A stretch of 64,000 nt of DNA, from the NCBI RefSeq assembly GCF_947503045.1, contig NZ_CANNCF010000004.1, positions 124,001-188,000 on the forward strand, given 5' to 3'. A model generated the notes under the pieces. The model saw only the letters and a program-made list of their open reading frames with translations. It made no database searches and was not told the origin of the DNA. Shown in pieces: positions 17,001 to 26,094 of the stretch. This DNA comes from an uncultured Tateyamaria sp. (lineage in GTDB: Bacteria; Pseudomonadota; Alphaproteobacteria; Rhodobacterales; Rhodobacteraceae). A program made the position numbers and the translations under genes. Every line of letters starts with the position of its first letter. Positions within the stretch are counted from its first letter, which is position 1.

Positions 17001-19361
17001 ATGCCAAAAGACGGAGGCATCGGCGCCAGCACAAAACGGCGCGAGGACGTACGGTTTCTGACAGGGGTCGGCAACTATACGGATGACATCAACATTCACG
17101 GGCAGGCGCATGTGTTCTTTCTGCGCTCGGACGTGGCCCACGGGACGCTGAACAGCGTGGACACCTCTGCGGCCGAGGCCATGGACGGCGTCGTGCGCAT
17201 CTTTACCGGCGCGGATTTCGAGGCCGTGGGCGGTATGCCCTGCGGCTGGCAGGTCACCGACCGGCACGGCGAGGTCATGCAGGAACCCCGTCACCCGATT
17301 CTGGCCCACCAAAAGGTCCGCCATGTGGGTGAGCCGATTGCTGCCGTGGTGGCCGACACGCTGGAACAGGCCCGTGATGCGGCCGAGGCCATTGTGGTCG
17401 ATATCGCTGAACTGCCCGCCGTCATCGACATGAAAGATGCCGTGAAGGACGGCGCGCCCAAGGTCCATGACGATCTGACCTCAAACCTGTGCTATGACTG
17501 GGGCTTTGTTGAAGAAAACAAGGACGCGGTGAACAAGGCCTTTGAAGAGGCCGCGCATGTCACCACGCTCGAACTCGTCAACAACCGCCTTGTCGCCAAC
17601 CCGATGGAACCCCGCGTGGCTGTGGGTGAATACGCCCGTGGCACGGATGAGCACACGCTTTATACCACTTCGCAAAACCCACATGTGATCCGCCTGCTGA
17701 TGGGCGCCTTTGTCCTTGGCATTCCGGAGCACAAGCTGCGGGTTGTGGCCCCGGACGTGGGCGGCGGCTTCGGCACCAAGATCTTCCACTATCAGGAAGA
17801 GGCGTTTTGCACCTTTGCCGCCAAGGCCTGCAACCGGCCCGTCAAGTGGACCTCGTCCCGGACCGAGGCGTTCATGTCGGACGCCCATGGCCGCGATCAC
17901 GTGACCAAGATCGAACTGGCACTGGATGCAGACAACAACTTTACCGCGCTGCGCACCGACACCTACGCCAATATGGGCGCGTATCTGTCGACCTTTGCGC
18001 CGTCCGTGCCCACTTGGCTGCACGGCACGCTGATGGCCGGCAATTACAAGACGCCGCTGATCTATGTGAACGTGAAGGCGGTGTTCACCAACACCGTGCC
18101 GGTCGATGCCTATCGCGGGGCAGGCCGGCCCGAGGCAACGTTCCAGTTGGAGCGGGTCGTGGACAAGGCCGCGCGCGAGTTGGGGGTCGATCCCATCGCG
18201 CTGCGCCGCCAGAATTTCATCACGGAATTCCCCTACGCTACGCCTGTGGCGGTCGAATATGACACCGGGGATTACCACGCCACGATGGACAAGCTCGAAT
18301 CGATGGGCGATTTCGCCGGGTTCGCCGCGCGCCGTGCCGAAAGTGAAAAGAACGGCAAGCTGCGCGGGCTGGGTGTGAACTGCTATATCGAGGCCTGCGG
18401 CATCGCGCCAAGCAACCTTGTAGGTCAGTTGGGCGCACGTGCGGGGCTCTATGAATCCGCTACTGTGCGGGTCAATGCGACCGGCGGTCTGGTTGTCATG
18501 ACCGGCTCACACTCACACGGGCAGGGGCACGAGACGTCCTTTGCTCAGGTCGTGTCCGAAATGATCGGGATCGACGCCAACATGGTCGAGATCGTGCATG
18601 GTGATACGTCCAAAGTGCCGATGGGCATGGGCACCTATGGCTCGCGCTCGATCGCGGTTGGGGGCTCTGCCATGGTGCGGGCCACCGAAAAGATCATCGC
18701 CAAGGCCAAGAAAATCGCGTCCCACCTGCTTGAGGCCTCCGAGGCCGATATCGAGCTGAAGGACGGCGCGTTTTCGGTCGCGGGCACGGACAAGTCCGTG
18801 GCCTGGGGAGATGTGACGCTGGCCGCCTACGTGCCGCACAACTACCCGCTTGAGGATATCGAGCCGGGGCTGGAAGAGACCGCGTTTTATGATCCGGCCA
18901 ACTTTACCTACCCTTCGGGCGCCTATGCCTGCGAGGTTGAGGTGGATCCCGACACCGGCAAGGTCAGCATCGAGCGGTTCTGTGCGGCGGATGACTTTGG
19001 CAACATCATCAACCCGATGATCGTGACAGGTCAGGTCCATGGTGGCCTCGCCCAGGGCATCGGGCAGGCGCTGCTGGAGAACTGTGCCTATGATGCGGAC
19101 GGCCAGCTGCTGAGCGCGTCCTACATGGACTATGCAATGCCCCGCGCCGATGATCTGCCGATGTTCCAGGTCGATCATGAGGACGGCACGCCCTGTACGC
19201 ACAACCCCCTTGGGGTGAAGGGCTGCGGCGAGGCAGGTGCCATCGGATCGCCACCTGCCGTGGTCAATGCCGTTGTGGATGCACTGCAATCGGCGGGCAA
19301 GGACGTGACCCATGTGGACATGCCCCTGTCACCCGACCGCGTCTGGGCGGCCATGCAGTAG
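17001..19361 (+). CDS. coxL: form II CO-dehydrogenase-like molybdenum subunit
   Basis: A 786-residue catalytic subunit of the xanthine-oxidase family. The active-site loop is AYRGAGR at residues 370-376, the form II (BMS) signature, instead of the AYxCSFR of true CO dehydrogenase form I. The catalytic Glu lies in VKGCGEAGAIGSP near the C-terminus, and GGGFGTK (about 254-260) is the usual cofactor-contact segment. Gene order S-L-M also fits form II. CO oxidation by form II enzymes is debated, so the physiological substrate is open. Confidence 0.92.
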   Translation: MPKDGGIGASTKRREDVRFLTGVGNYTDDINIHGQAHVFFLRSDVAHGTLNSVDTSAAEAMDGVVRIFTGADFEAVGGMPCGWQVTDRHGEVMQEPRHPILAHQKVRHVGEPIAAVVADTLEQARDAAEAIVVDIAELPAVIDMKDAVKDGAPKVHDDLTSNLCYDWGFVEENKDAVNKAFEEAAHVTTLELVNNRLVANPMEPRVAVGEYARGTDEHTLYTTSQNPHVIRLLMGAFVLGIPEHKLRVVAPDVGGGFGTKIFHYQEEAFCTFAAKACNRPVKWTSSRTEAFMSDAHGRDHVTKIELALDADNNFTALRTDTYANMGAYLSTFAPSVPTWLHGTLMAGNYKTPLIYVNVKAVFTNTVPVDAYRGAGRPEATFQLERVVDKAARELGVDPIALRRQNFITEFPYATPVAVEYDTGDYHATMDKLESMGDFAGFAARRAESEKNGKLRGLGVNCYIEACGIAPSNLVGQLGARAGLYESATVRVNATGGLVVMTGSHSHGQGHETSFAQVVSEMIGIDANMVEIVHGDTSKVPMGMGTYGSRSIAVGGSAMVRATEKIIAKAKKIASHLLEASEADIELKDGAFSVAGTDKSVAWGDVTLAAYVPHNYPLEDIEPGLEETAFYDPANFTYPSGAYACEVEVDPDTGKVSIERFCAADDFGNIINPMIVTGQVHGGLAQGIGQALLENCAYDADGQLLSASYMDYAMPRADDLPMFQVDHEDGTPCTHNPLGVKGCGEAGAIGSPPAVVNAVVDALQSAGKDVTHVDMPLSPDRVWAAMQ

Positions 19362-19374
19362 GTTGAGATCAAAG

Positions 19375-19421
19375 GACCGGGGCGCTGCCCCGGACCCCGG
19401 AGTTTATTTGGCCAAGTGAAG
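19375..19421 (+). repeat. dispersed GC-hairpin repeat, copy 1
   Basis: CCGGGGC (19377-19383), GCT, GCCCCGG (19387-19393), then a tail with CCCCGGAGTTTATTTGGCC followed by AAGTGAAG. The same hairpin-plus-tail occurs at 39124-39187, and a tail-only relative at 27231-27258. It lies between coxL and coxM. Confidence 0.75.
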
Positions 19422-19455
19422 CAGAGCCTTCACATCGGCCGGAAAGGAAGAGAAG

Positions 19456-20247
19456 ATGTATAATTTTGACGTCGTGAAACCGGCCCGTATCGCGGATGCG
19501 GTCAAGGAATTGTCGGACAGCAGCGAAAGCCAGCCCCTGGGCGGTGGTCAGACGCTGATCCCGACACTGAAACAGCGCCTTGCGAGTCCGGAAAAGCTGG
19601 TCAGCCTTGCGGGCATCGACGAGATGAAAGGTGTGTGCAAGGGCGAGGACGGATCGGTCTGTATTGGTGGGGCGACCACCCATGCCACGGTGGCCGCTGA
19701 GGCGGGCGACTACCCCGCACTTGCCGCCACCGCCGCCCATATTGGTGATCCGGCTGTCCGGAATCGCGGTACGATTGGGGGCTCTTTGGCCAACAACGAC
19801 CCTTCGGCCTGTTACCCGGCGGCGGCACTCGCCTCTGGCGCCATCATCAAGACCAACGCGCGCGAGATTGCGGCGGACGATTATTTCCAGGGCATGTTCA
19901 CCACTGCTCTGGATGAGGGTGAGATTATCACCGAGGTCCGCTTTCCTGTGCCCGAGGCGGCGAATTACCAGAAATTCGTGCAACCCGCCTCGCGTTTCGC
20001 GCTGGTCGGGGTGTTTGTGGCCAAATACGGCGGCGGTGTGCGCGTGGCGATCACGGGTGCCAGCAATGACGGCGTGTTCCGCTGGGCCGAGGCCGAAGCG
20101 GCGCTGAGCACCAATTTCTCGGCCAGCGCCCTTGATGGGCTGTCCTTGAGCGGGGATGACATGATCTCGGACCTGCATGGCACCGGCGCCTATCGCGCCC
20201 ATCTGTGCGCGGTGATGACCAAGCGCGCGGTGACAGCGGCGGGATAG
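19456..20247 (+). CDS. coxM: form II CO-dehydrogenase-like FAD subunit
   Basis: A 263-residue flavin subunit of the molybdenum hydroxylase. FAD-binding motifs are LGGGQTLIP (about residues 31-39) and RNRGTIGGSLANNDPSACYP (about 101-120). It completes the S-L-M operon, which ends at a strong terminator 23 bp downstream. No coxD, coxE or coxG follows, unlike many cox clusters. Confidence 0.92.
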   Translation: MYNFDVVKPARIADAVKELSDSSESQPLGGGQTLIPTLKQRLASPEKLVSLAGIDEMKGVCKGEDGSVCIGGATTHATVAAEAGDYPALAATAAHIGDPAVRNRGTIGGSLANNDPSACYPAAALASGAIIKTNAREIAADDYFQGMFTTALDEGEIITEVRFPVPEAANYQKFVQPASRFALVGVFVAKYGGGVRVAITGASNDGVFRWAEAEAALSTNFSASALDGLSLSGDDMISDLHGTGAYRAHLCAVMTKRAVTAAG

Positions 20248-20270
20248 CGCCGATCCAAGTCCATTCCGGA

Positions 20271-20300
20271 AAAGCCCCGCCGATCAGCGGGGCTTTTTTT
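20271..20300 (+). terminator. rho-independent terminator of cox operon
   Basis: Perfect 10-bp arms AAAGCCCCGC and GCGGGGCTTT with loop CGATCA, followed by T residues to 20300. Confidence 0.92.
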
Positions 20301-20381
20301 CTGCATGGTGTGCTTACATGGAACGATCGTGGACGGTGCGCGTTTGAGGCTCACCGTATCATCGGTTGGAGGACCCTGATC

Positions 20382-22274
20382 ATGAACCGCTTTTTGAACA
20401 ACACAGCTATTCTTGCGCTGAGTGCGGCGCTGGCCTTGCCCCAGGGCGGGTTTGCCCAGCAGGCAGATGCCGCTGCCGAGGACGCCGAGGTGAGCGCCGA
20501 AACCGAAGAGGCGCTGCTGAAGAAGAAGCTGGAAGAAGAGGCGGCTGCGGCAGCGGAAGCAGAACGCTTGGCCGCCGAAGAGGCAGAGGCCGCGGCGGCG
20601 GAAGAGGCGGCGCGCCTTGCCGCTGAGCAGGCCGAGGCGGAAGCAGCAGAGGCTGAGCGTCTGGCCGCCGAGCAGGCGGAGGCGGAGGCCGCAGAGGCGG
20701 AACGTTTGGCGGCTGAGGCTGCGGAGGCGGAACGTTTGGCGGCTGAGCAAGCGGAGGCTGAGGCTGCTGAAGCGGAACGTCTGGCCGCAGAACAGGCCGA
20801 GGCGGAAGCCGCAGAAGCGGAACGCCTTGCTGCCGAGCAGGCCGAGGCGGAAGCTGCGCGCGTTGCTGAAGAGCAAGCAGAAGCAGAAGCTGCGGCAGAA
20901 GCCGAGACCGTTGCGACGGAGGAAGCGGAGGCGGAAGCCGAACAACCTGTTGTCGAAGAGGCCGAAGCCACTGCCGAGACCGAGCAACCGGCGGCAGAAG
21001 AGACCGAAGCCACTGCCGAGACCGAGCAACCCGCCGCAGAGGAGGCTGAAACAACCGCCGAAACCGAACAACCTGTTGCAGAGGAAACCGAAACCGCTGC
21101 AGAGACCGAGCAGCCCGCAGCCACTGAGACCGATGCGGACGCGACCGCAGAGGCCGAACAAGGCGAAACCGCACCCTCCCAGGAGGTCAGCGAAGCGCCT
21201 GAAGAGGCCGCGCCGGTCGACGAAGAACTGCAGGCCGCGCGGGCCGAGGAACAGCAGACCGAGGCTGCCGAATCCGCAGCCGTCAATGCCGAAGCCGAGG
21301 CGACCCAGGTCGAAACCGAGGCGGTGACCGAAGACACCAGCCGCGCCAGCGACGAGGAATTTGCAGCCCCTGCGGCTCAAGCGGCGCCCGAAGATGATGG
21401 GCTCAGCAAGTTCGAAAAGGCCCTGCTCATCGGGATTGGCGCCGTGGTTGTCGGATCAATCCTCAAGAACGGGGACAAGGTTGTGTCCAACAGCGGCGAC
21501 CGGGTTGTGGTGCAGGGCGACGATGGCCTGCGCGTGCTCAAGAACGACAACGAATTGATGCGCCGCCCCGGGGCAGATGTGCGCACCGAGACGTTCAACG
21601 ACGGCTCGACCCGCACCATCGTCACGCGGCCCAATGGCAACCGCGTGGTGACCATAGCAGCCCCCGACGGGCGTGTGATCCAGCGGCTTGTGTTGCGCCC
21701 GGATGGGTCCGAAGTGGTGCTGATCGACGACACCGAACGCTTTGATCCCGTGGAGCTGGCCGTGCTGCCTGACCCCGCGCCGGTGCAGCCACAGGTCAAT
21801 GTCGATGACGAACTGGCACTGCGCATCGCCCTGCAACAAGGGGCGCGGACGGATATCGGGCGGAACTTTTCCCTCGCCCAGATCCGTGGCTTGCGGTCGG
21901 TGCGTGAACTGGCACCCGCGATCGAATTGGATGCGGTGACCTTTGCCAGCGGCTCTGCCGCGATCGACCCCAGCCAGGCCGAGGAACTGGTGGCGCTGGG
22001 GCGCGCAATCACAGGGGTGATCGATGACACGCCCGAGGCCGTGTTCCTGATCGAAGGGCACACGGACGCAGTCGGGCAGGACGCCTACAATCTGTCCCTG
22101 TCGGATCGGCGCGCGGAAACGGTGGCGTTGGCGCTGACCGAGTATTTCGATGTCCCGCCTGAAAACCTGATCACGCAAGGCTATGGCGAGGCTGTGCTGA
22201 AAGTGCAGACCCAAGCCGCCGAACAGGCCAACCGCCGGGCCGTGGTGCGCAACATCACACCACTGCTGCGCTAA
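20382..22274 (+). CDS. OmpA-family protein with long Ala/Glu coiled-coil insert
   Basis: A 630-residue envelope protein. Signal peptide about 1-25 (MNRFLNNTAILALSAALALP). Residues 45-175 are tandem EAEAAEAERLAAEQ-type repeats predicted to form a long highly charged helix. Residues 185-330 repeat ATAETEQPAAEE-like units. A hydrophobic glycine-rich segment is at 345-362. The C-terminus (515-630) is an OmpA peptidoglycan-binding domain with FASGSAAI, IEGHTDAVG and SLSDRRAE. It has a GGAGGA ribosome site. It probably anchors to peptidoglycan and spans the periplasm. Confidence 0.85.
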   Translation: MNRFLNNTAILALSAALALPQGGFAQQADAAAEDAEVSAETEEALLKKKLEEEAAAAAEAERLAAEEAEAAAAEEAARLAAEQAEAEAAEAERLAAEQAEAEAAEAERLAAEAAEAERLAAEQAEAEAAEAERLAAEQAEAEAAEAERLAAEQAEAEAARVAEEQAEAEAAAEAETVATEEAEAEAEQPVVEEAEATAETEQPAAEETEATAETEQPAAEEAETTAETEQPVAEETETAAETEQPAATETDADATAEAEQGETAPSQEVSEAPEEAAPVDEELQAARAEEQQTEAAESAAVNAEAEATQVETEAVTEDTSRASDEEFAAPAAQAAPEDDGLSKFEKALLIGIGAVVVGSILKNGDKVVSNSGDRVVVQGDDGLRVLKNDNELMRRPGADVRTETFNDGSTRTIVTRPNGNRVVTIAAPDGRVIQRLVLRPDGSEVVLIDDTERFDPVELAVLPDPAPVQPQVNVDDELALRIALQQGARTDIGRNFSLAQIRGLRSVRELAPAIELDAVTFASGSAAIDPSQAEELVALGRAITGVIDDTPEAVFLIEGHTDAVGQDAYNLSLSDRRAETVALALTEYFDVPPENLITQGYGEAVLKVQTQAAEQANRRAVVRNITPLLR

Positions 22275-22292
22275 ACATCCACCGCACAACAA

Positions 22293-22320
22293 AAAAGAGC
22301 GCATGAAAATGCGCTCTTTT
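22293..22320. terminator. bidirectional terminator between OmpA-like gene and infC
   Basis: Perfect 12-bp arms AAAAGAGCGCAT and ATGCGCTCTTTT with a GAAA loop, flanked by A-runs and T-runs, so it works for both convergent transcripts. Confidence 0.93.
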
Positions 22321-22340
22321 GCAACATCTGTCGCGCAGGG

Positions 22341-22892
22341 TCAGCTCTTGTTGGGCAGCGGGCCGATCAGCATGACCATCTGGCGGCCTTCCATCTTGGG
22401 AAAGTTCTCGACCTTGCCATGTTCCTTGGTGTCTTCGGCGACCCGTTCCAGTAATTCGCGACCCAGGTTCTGGTGCGCCATCTCGCGGCCACGAAAGCGC
22501 AGGGTGATCTTTACCTTGTCGCCGTTTTCCAGAAACTTGAACACGTTGCGCATCTTGACGTCATAGTCATTGGTGTCGGTGTTCGGGCGGAATTTGACCT
22601 CTTTGATCTCGATAATCTTTTGCTTTTTGCGGGCCTCGGCCTCGCGCTTTTGGGTCTCGTATTTGAATTTGCCGAAATCCATGATTTTGCACACGGGCGG
22701 TGTGGCGTTCGGAGAGATTTCGACCAGATCAAGGCCCGCTTCTTCGGCCATTTCCATGGCCCGTTCGGGGCTGACGACACCGGCATTTTCGCCGTCTGCG
22801 CCAATCAGGCGGATTTCGTGGGCGCGGATCTTGTCGTTGACGCGGGGGCCGGTATCGCGTTGCGGCGGCGCGTTGTGTGGTCTGCGAGCGAT
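22341..22892 (-). CDS. infC: translation initiation factor IF-3, non-AUG start
   Basis: Binds the 30S subunit and checks the start codon. From the proposed start the protein is 183 residues, beginning [19 protein letters not shown] and containing the IF-3 blocks [19 protein letters not shown] and [14 protein letters not shown]. No ATG or GTG exists near the conserved N-terminus. Two tandem ATC codons (22895-22893 and 22892-22890) follow an AAGGA ribosome site with 5 and 8 nt spacing. Rare start codons in infC are known in other bacteria, where they give autoregulation. A longer frame reaching ATG at 22998 is possible but adds unconserved residues. Confidence 0.9.
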   Translation of the reverse strand: MARRPHNAPPQRDTGPRVNDKIRAHEIRLIGADGENAGVVSPERAMEMAEEAGLDLVEISPNATPPVCKIMDFGKFKYETQKREAEARKKQKIIEIKEVKFRPNTDTNDYDVKMRNVFKFLENGDKVKITLRFRGREMAHQNLGRELLERVAEDTKEHGKVENFPKMEGRQMVMLIGPLPNKS

Positions 22893-23098
22893 GATAGTTG
22901 TCCTTGGATTATTGCAGAATTTCGAGGCCAGAAGGTAGCCGCACACCGGCCAATCTTCAACCCACGAAATAAGCCATCCTGCGCCGATATCCGACATTTT
23001 CCCCCTTGAACCTTTCCTTTTCGGCGCGCATCTGAAACCCCGGAACCAAGGACCGGGCGCATGCGTTTTGTGTGCAGCCGTCAAAAAGAGGAAAAGAT

Positions 23099-24112
23099 AT
23101 GAAAAATATCATCTGGATTGTCGTGGCAGTCGTCGTCGCCGGGGGCGCATATCTGCTCTATTCCGGCCAGACACCACAAGAAGCGATCACCGAAGCGGCA
23201 GATGCCGTCAACGCACCCGAAGCACTGGAAAGCGCCAGTGAAGCAGCCGGCGAGGCCGTTGAAGCCACCGAAGGCGCTGTGAGTGAAGCCGTCGAGGCCG
23301 CAAGCGACGTCGCCGAAGAGGCTGTGGAAGCTGTCACAGACGCTGCCGAAGCGACCGCAGAGGCCGCAACAGACGCTGCCGAAGCAGCCACAGACGCCGT
23401 TGGCGATGCCGTGGACAGTGCAACAGACTCAGCGCAATCGCTGGTAGAATCAGCCACCGAAACAGCGAGCGAAGCTGCCGATGCAGCAAGCGACGCGGTT
23501 GAGGCGGTGACGGACACGGCCTCGGACACGGCGGACGCAGCCACCGAAGCGGCCTCGGACGCGGTTGATGCGGCCACCGACACCGCAACAGACGCCGCAG
23601 AGGCCACAACAGAGGCGGCCACCGACGCGGTCGATGCGACAACCGAAGCAGCCACTGACGCCGCTGAGGCCGCCACAGAAACGGCAACGGACGCCGCCGA
23701 AGCCACAACCGAAGCCGCCGAAGCGACAACCGAAGCCACAACCGAAGCGGCTGAAGCAACAACCGAGACTGCAACCGAAGCGGCCGAGGCGACAACCGAA
23801 GCGGCTGACGCCACTGCGGACGCCGTGGACAGCACCACCGAGACCGCAACTGAGGCAACTGCAGAGGCCGTCGATGAGGCCGCAGACACGGCCACAGCGG
23901 GCACCGAGACGGCCACAGCAGATGGCGCAAACGTGCAGGATCTGCTGAGCGTGGACGGCTTTGACCTCGACAAGGTGACCGAGATGATCGACGGCTCGGA
24001 CCTTGACGTTGTGACCAAGACGACGCTGAAAACCGGCATCGAGCAGGCAAAAGACAACCCTGAATTGCTCTCACAGCTGCTCGACCAAGTGAAAGCGGCG
24101 ATGGGTCTCTGA
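23099..24112 (+). CDS. membrane-anchored Ala/Thr/Glu 11-residue-repeat protein
   Basis: A 337-residue protein. One N-terminal hydrophobic span (residues 4-21, [18 protein letters not shown]) is followed by about 250 residues of low-complexity Ala/Thr/Glu/Asp helix. Residues 148-202 are five consecutive 11-residue units of the type [11 protein letters not shown] or [11 protein letters not shown]; 7- and 11-residue units then mix to about 250. The last 60 residues form a distinct small domain ([20 protein letters not shown]). An AGAGGAAA ribosome site fixes the start. Repeats of 11 residues recall LEA-like or apolipoprotein-type amphipathic helices. Function is unknown. Confidence 0.8.
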   Translation: MKNIIWIVVAVVVAGGAYLLYSGQTPQEAITEAADAVNAPEALESASEAAGEAVEATEGAVSEAVEAASDVAEEAVEAVTDAAEATAEAATDAAEAATDAVGDAVDSATDSAQSLVESATETASEAADAASDAVEAVTDTASDTADAATEAASDAVDAATDTATDAAEATTEAATDAVDATTEAATDAAEAATETATDAAEATTEAAEATTEATTEAAEATTETATEAAEATTEAADATADAVDSTTETATEATAEAVDEAADTATAGTETATADGANVQDLLSVDGFDLDKVTEMIDGSDLDVVTKTTLKTGIEQAKDNPELLSQLLDQVKAAMGL

Positions 24113-24139
24113 TCCCAATCGCACTGCTGACAATTTGGA

Positions 24140-24172
24140 CCGCGCCCCCCACGTGAGGGCGCGGTTTTTTGT
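24140..24172 (+). terminator. rho-independent terminator after repeat protein
   Basis: Arms ACCGCGCCC (24140-24148) and GGGCGCGGT (24158-24166), then a run of T. Confidence 0.9.
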
Positions 24173-24230
24173 TGCCGCAACGATGGGCGCCATGCCACGG
24201 TTTTTGAGGCACCAATCGCGGGGGCAGAGG

Positions 24231-25082
24231 ATGCAGAACTGGACGCTCACCAAATTGGCGGGGCATTGCGGCGCGCGCCTGAGCGGCGGCAGCCTGCAAG
24301 AGCTTGATGCGCAGACGCTGGATGTCGTCACGGGCGCTTTGTTCGAGCATGGCGTGATCTGCCTGCCGGATCAGCACCTGACACCCGAGGCCCACACGCA
24401 CCTTGCGCGCGCCCTTGGTGACATCGTGATCAACCGGTTTTTCACCCCTGTTCCCGACCATCCCCACATCGCCGAGGTCCGCACCAAACCCGATCAGGGC
24501 GTTGTGATCGGGGGCACCTGGCACACCGATCATTCCTATGATGCCGAACCTGCGGCCATTTCGATCCTGTCCGCGCGGGAATTGCCGCCCTTTGGCGGGG
24601 ACACGCATTTCGCCTCGCAGTCGGCGGCCCTGCAGGTGCTTTCACCCGGTCTGCGCGAGATGCTGGGGGCGATGTGGGCGTGGCATTCCGATGCCAGCTT
24701 TGCGGGCAGCGCGCTTGAGATGAACCAGGACCCGGACGCCTATCATGGGGGCGTGCGCCAACCAGTGGTCATCCGCCACCCGGTAACGGGGGCGGCAGCG
24801 CTTTATGTGAACGGTGATTTCACCACGCATTTCGATGGGTGGAGCGTGGCCGACAGCGCGCCGTTGCTTGCGCATCTCTATGCAGTCTGTACGCAACCGA
24901 TCCTGACCTGCCGGGTTGCGTGGCGGCCGGGCATGGTTGTGCTCTGGGACAACAGGTTGGTGCAGCACTATGCCACCGCCGACTATGCCGGGCATGCGCG
25001 TCTGATGCATCGCATCACGGTGGCAGGGTCAACGCTTGCGCCCTGGGCGGAGGACATCTCCGTCCTACGGGGTGGCAAGTAA
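24231..25082 (+). CDS. TauD/TfdA-family 2-oxoglutarate-dependent dioxygenase
   Basis: A 283-residue Fe(II)/2-oxoglutarate oxygenase of the taurine dioxygenase family. Iron ligands are visible as GTWHTDHSY (His98 and Asp100) and a distal His in RLMHRITV (about 260); the Arg of the latter region binds 2-oxoglutarate. Substrates in the family include taurine, sulfonates, carnitine precursors and aromatic ethers, and none can be chosen here. The start at 24231 is the most natural but has only a GGGGGC sequence upstream; ATG at 24192 is an alternative. Confidence 0.88.
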   Translation: MQNWTLTKLAGHCGARLSGGSLQELDAQTLDVVTGALFEHGVICLPDQHLTPEAHTHLARALGDIVINRFFTPVPDHPHIAEVRTKPDQGVVIGGTWHTDHSYDAEPAAISILSARELPPFGGDTHFASQSAALQVLSPGLREMLGAMWAWHSDASFAGSALEMNQDPDAYHGGVRQPVVIRHPVTGAAALYVNGDFTTHFDGWSVADSAPLLAHLYAVCTQPILTCRVAWRPGMVVLWDNRLVQHYATADYAGHARLMHRITVAGSTLAPWAEDISVLRGGK

Positions 25083-25083
25083 G

Positions 25084-25102
25084 GCGGAGGTGTCCTCCGC
25101 CC
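25084..25102. terminator. hairpin between convergent tauD-like gene and fpr
   Basis: Perfect arms GGCGGAGG and CCTCCGCC around TGT, in the 28-bp space between the two stops. There is no T-tract, so termination may rely on convergent transcription. Confidence 0.5.
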
Positions 25103-25110
25103 AACCGGGT

Positions 25111-25962
25111 TTAATCGAGAAACGCCTTTTCGACCACGTAATGGGCCGGTTTGGAATTGGCGCCTTCTTCCAGCCCATACTCTTCGAACATGTCTTTCAG
25201 TTCGAGGTTGAAGGCGAGGTTGCCGCAGATCATCGCGCGATCCGTTTCCGGGTTCAGCGGCGCGACCCCGAGATCGGCAAAGGCCTCGCCCGATTTCATC
25301 AGGTCGGTGATGCGGCCCATCTTGGGGCTCTCTTCACGGGTGGTGGTGGGGTAGTATTTGATCTTTTTCCAGAACCCTTCGCCGATCACCTCGTTCAGCA
25401 ATTCGTCATGCTTGAGGCTCTCGATCAGGTCGCGGCCATAGGTCAGCTCGCCCACTTCGCGGCAGGTATGGGTGATGATGATCTCGTCGTAATCCTCATA
25501 GGTCTGCGGCTCGCGCAGAAGGCTCGCAAAGGGGGCAAAGCCGGTGCCGGTGGCAAAGAACCACAGCCGTTTTCCGGGCAGAAGGGCGTCATGGACCAGC
25601 GTGCCCACGGGTTTGGGGCGCAGGATGATCTCATCCCCCGGTTTGATATGCTGCAGGCGCGAGGTCAGCGGACCGTCGGGCACCTTGATCGAGTAAAACT
25701 CCAGCTCTTCATCCCAGGACGGTGAGGCGATGGAATAGGCGCGCAGCAGCGGTTTGACCTTGCCGGTTTCAGGGTGCGGATCACCCATCAGTCCGATCAT
25801 CACAAACTCGCCCGAGCGAAAGCGCAAAGACGCGGGGCGCGTCACACGGAAGGAGAACAGACGGTCGGTATAGTGCTGCACCTCCGTCACGGTCTGGGCG
25901 TCGGGCAGGGTCGGGATGGCCTTTTGGGCGGTCGCTTGGTTCACGGGTGTTTGCTCGGTCAT
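25111..25962 (-). CDS. fpr: ferredoxin-NADP reductase
   Basis: A 283-residue FAD enzyme moving electrons between NADPH and ferredoxin or flavodoxin. The FAD motif is RAYSIAS (about residues 93-99), the NADP-binding segment FATGTGFAPFASLL, and the C-terminus AHYVVEKAFLD is typical of the alphaproteobacterial FprA type. It lies downstream of the sulfate-assimilation operon on the same strand, 132 bp after the DUF934 stop. It could supply reduced ferredoxin to the sulfite reductase; the physical link to the operon transcript is uncertain. Confidence 0.95.
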   Translation of the reverse strand: MTEQTPVNQATAQKAIPTLPDAQTVTEVQHYTDRLFSFRVTRPASLRFRSGEFVMIGLMGDPHPETGKVKPLLRAYSIASPSWDEELEFYSIKVPDGPLTSRLQHIKPGDEIILRPKPVGTLVHDALLPGKRLWFFATGTGFAPFASLLREPQTYEDYDEIIITHTCREVGELTYGRDLIESLKHDELLNEVIGEGFWKKIKYYPTTTREESPKMGRITDLMKSGEAFADLGVAPLNPETDRAMICGNLAFNLELKDMFEEYGLEEGANSKPAHYVVEKAFLD

Positions 25963-26094
25963 GTCAGTGTCAGCGCGGGTTTACACCTGCACTGCTCCAT
26001 TTAGAAGGTGATTTTTGGGTGAGGGATAAGGCGGCGCATCGTCGCGTGCCTTGATCCATGTCATGAGAATGGCGGTGTGGGTTTGCCGCAGCGC

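Noticed and set aside
20190-21380. Long antisense reading frame over the OmpA-like gene
   Set aside because: Gly/Leu/Arg repeat composition is the mirror of the Ala/Glu repeats on the plus strand; no credible start signals.
20382-24112. CRISPR-like or satellite array in the repetitive DNA
   Set aside because: The periodicity is coding (14-codon and 11-codon units) with no conserved repeat-spacer layout; no cas genes are present.
23158-24198. Long antisense Ser/Ala frame over the 11-residue-repeat gene
   Set aside because: Direct by-product of the repetitive GCN-rich coding sequence; the plus-strand protein has signal, start site and terminator.
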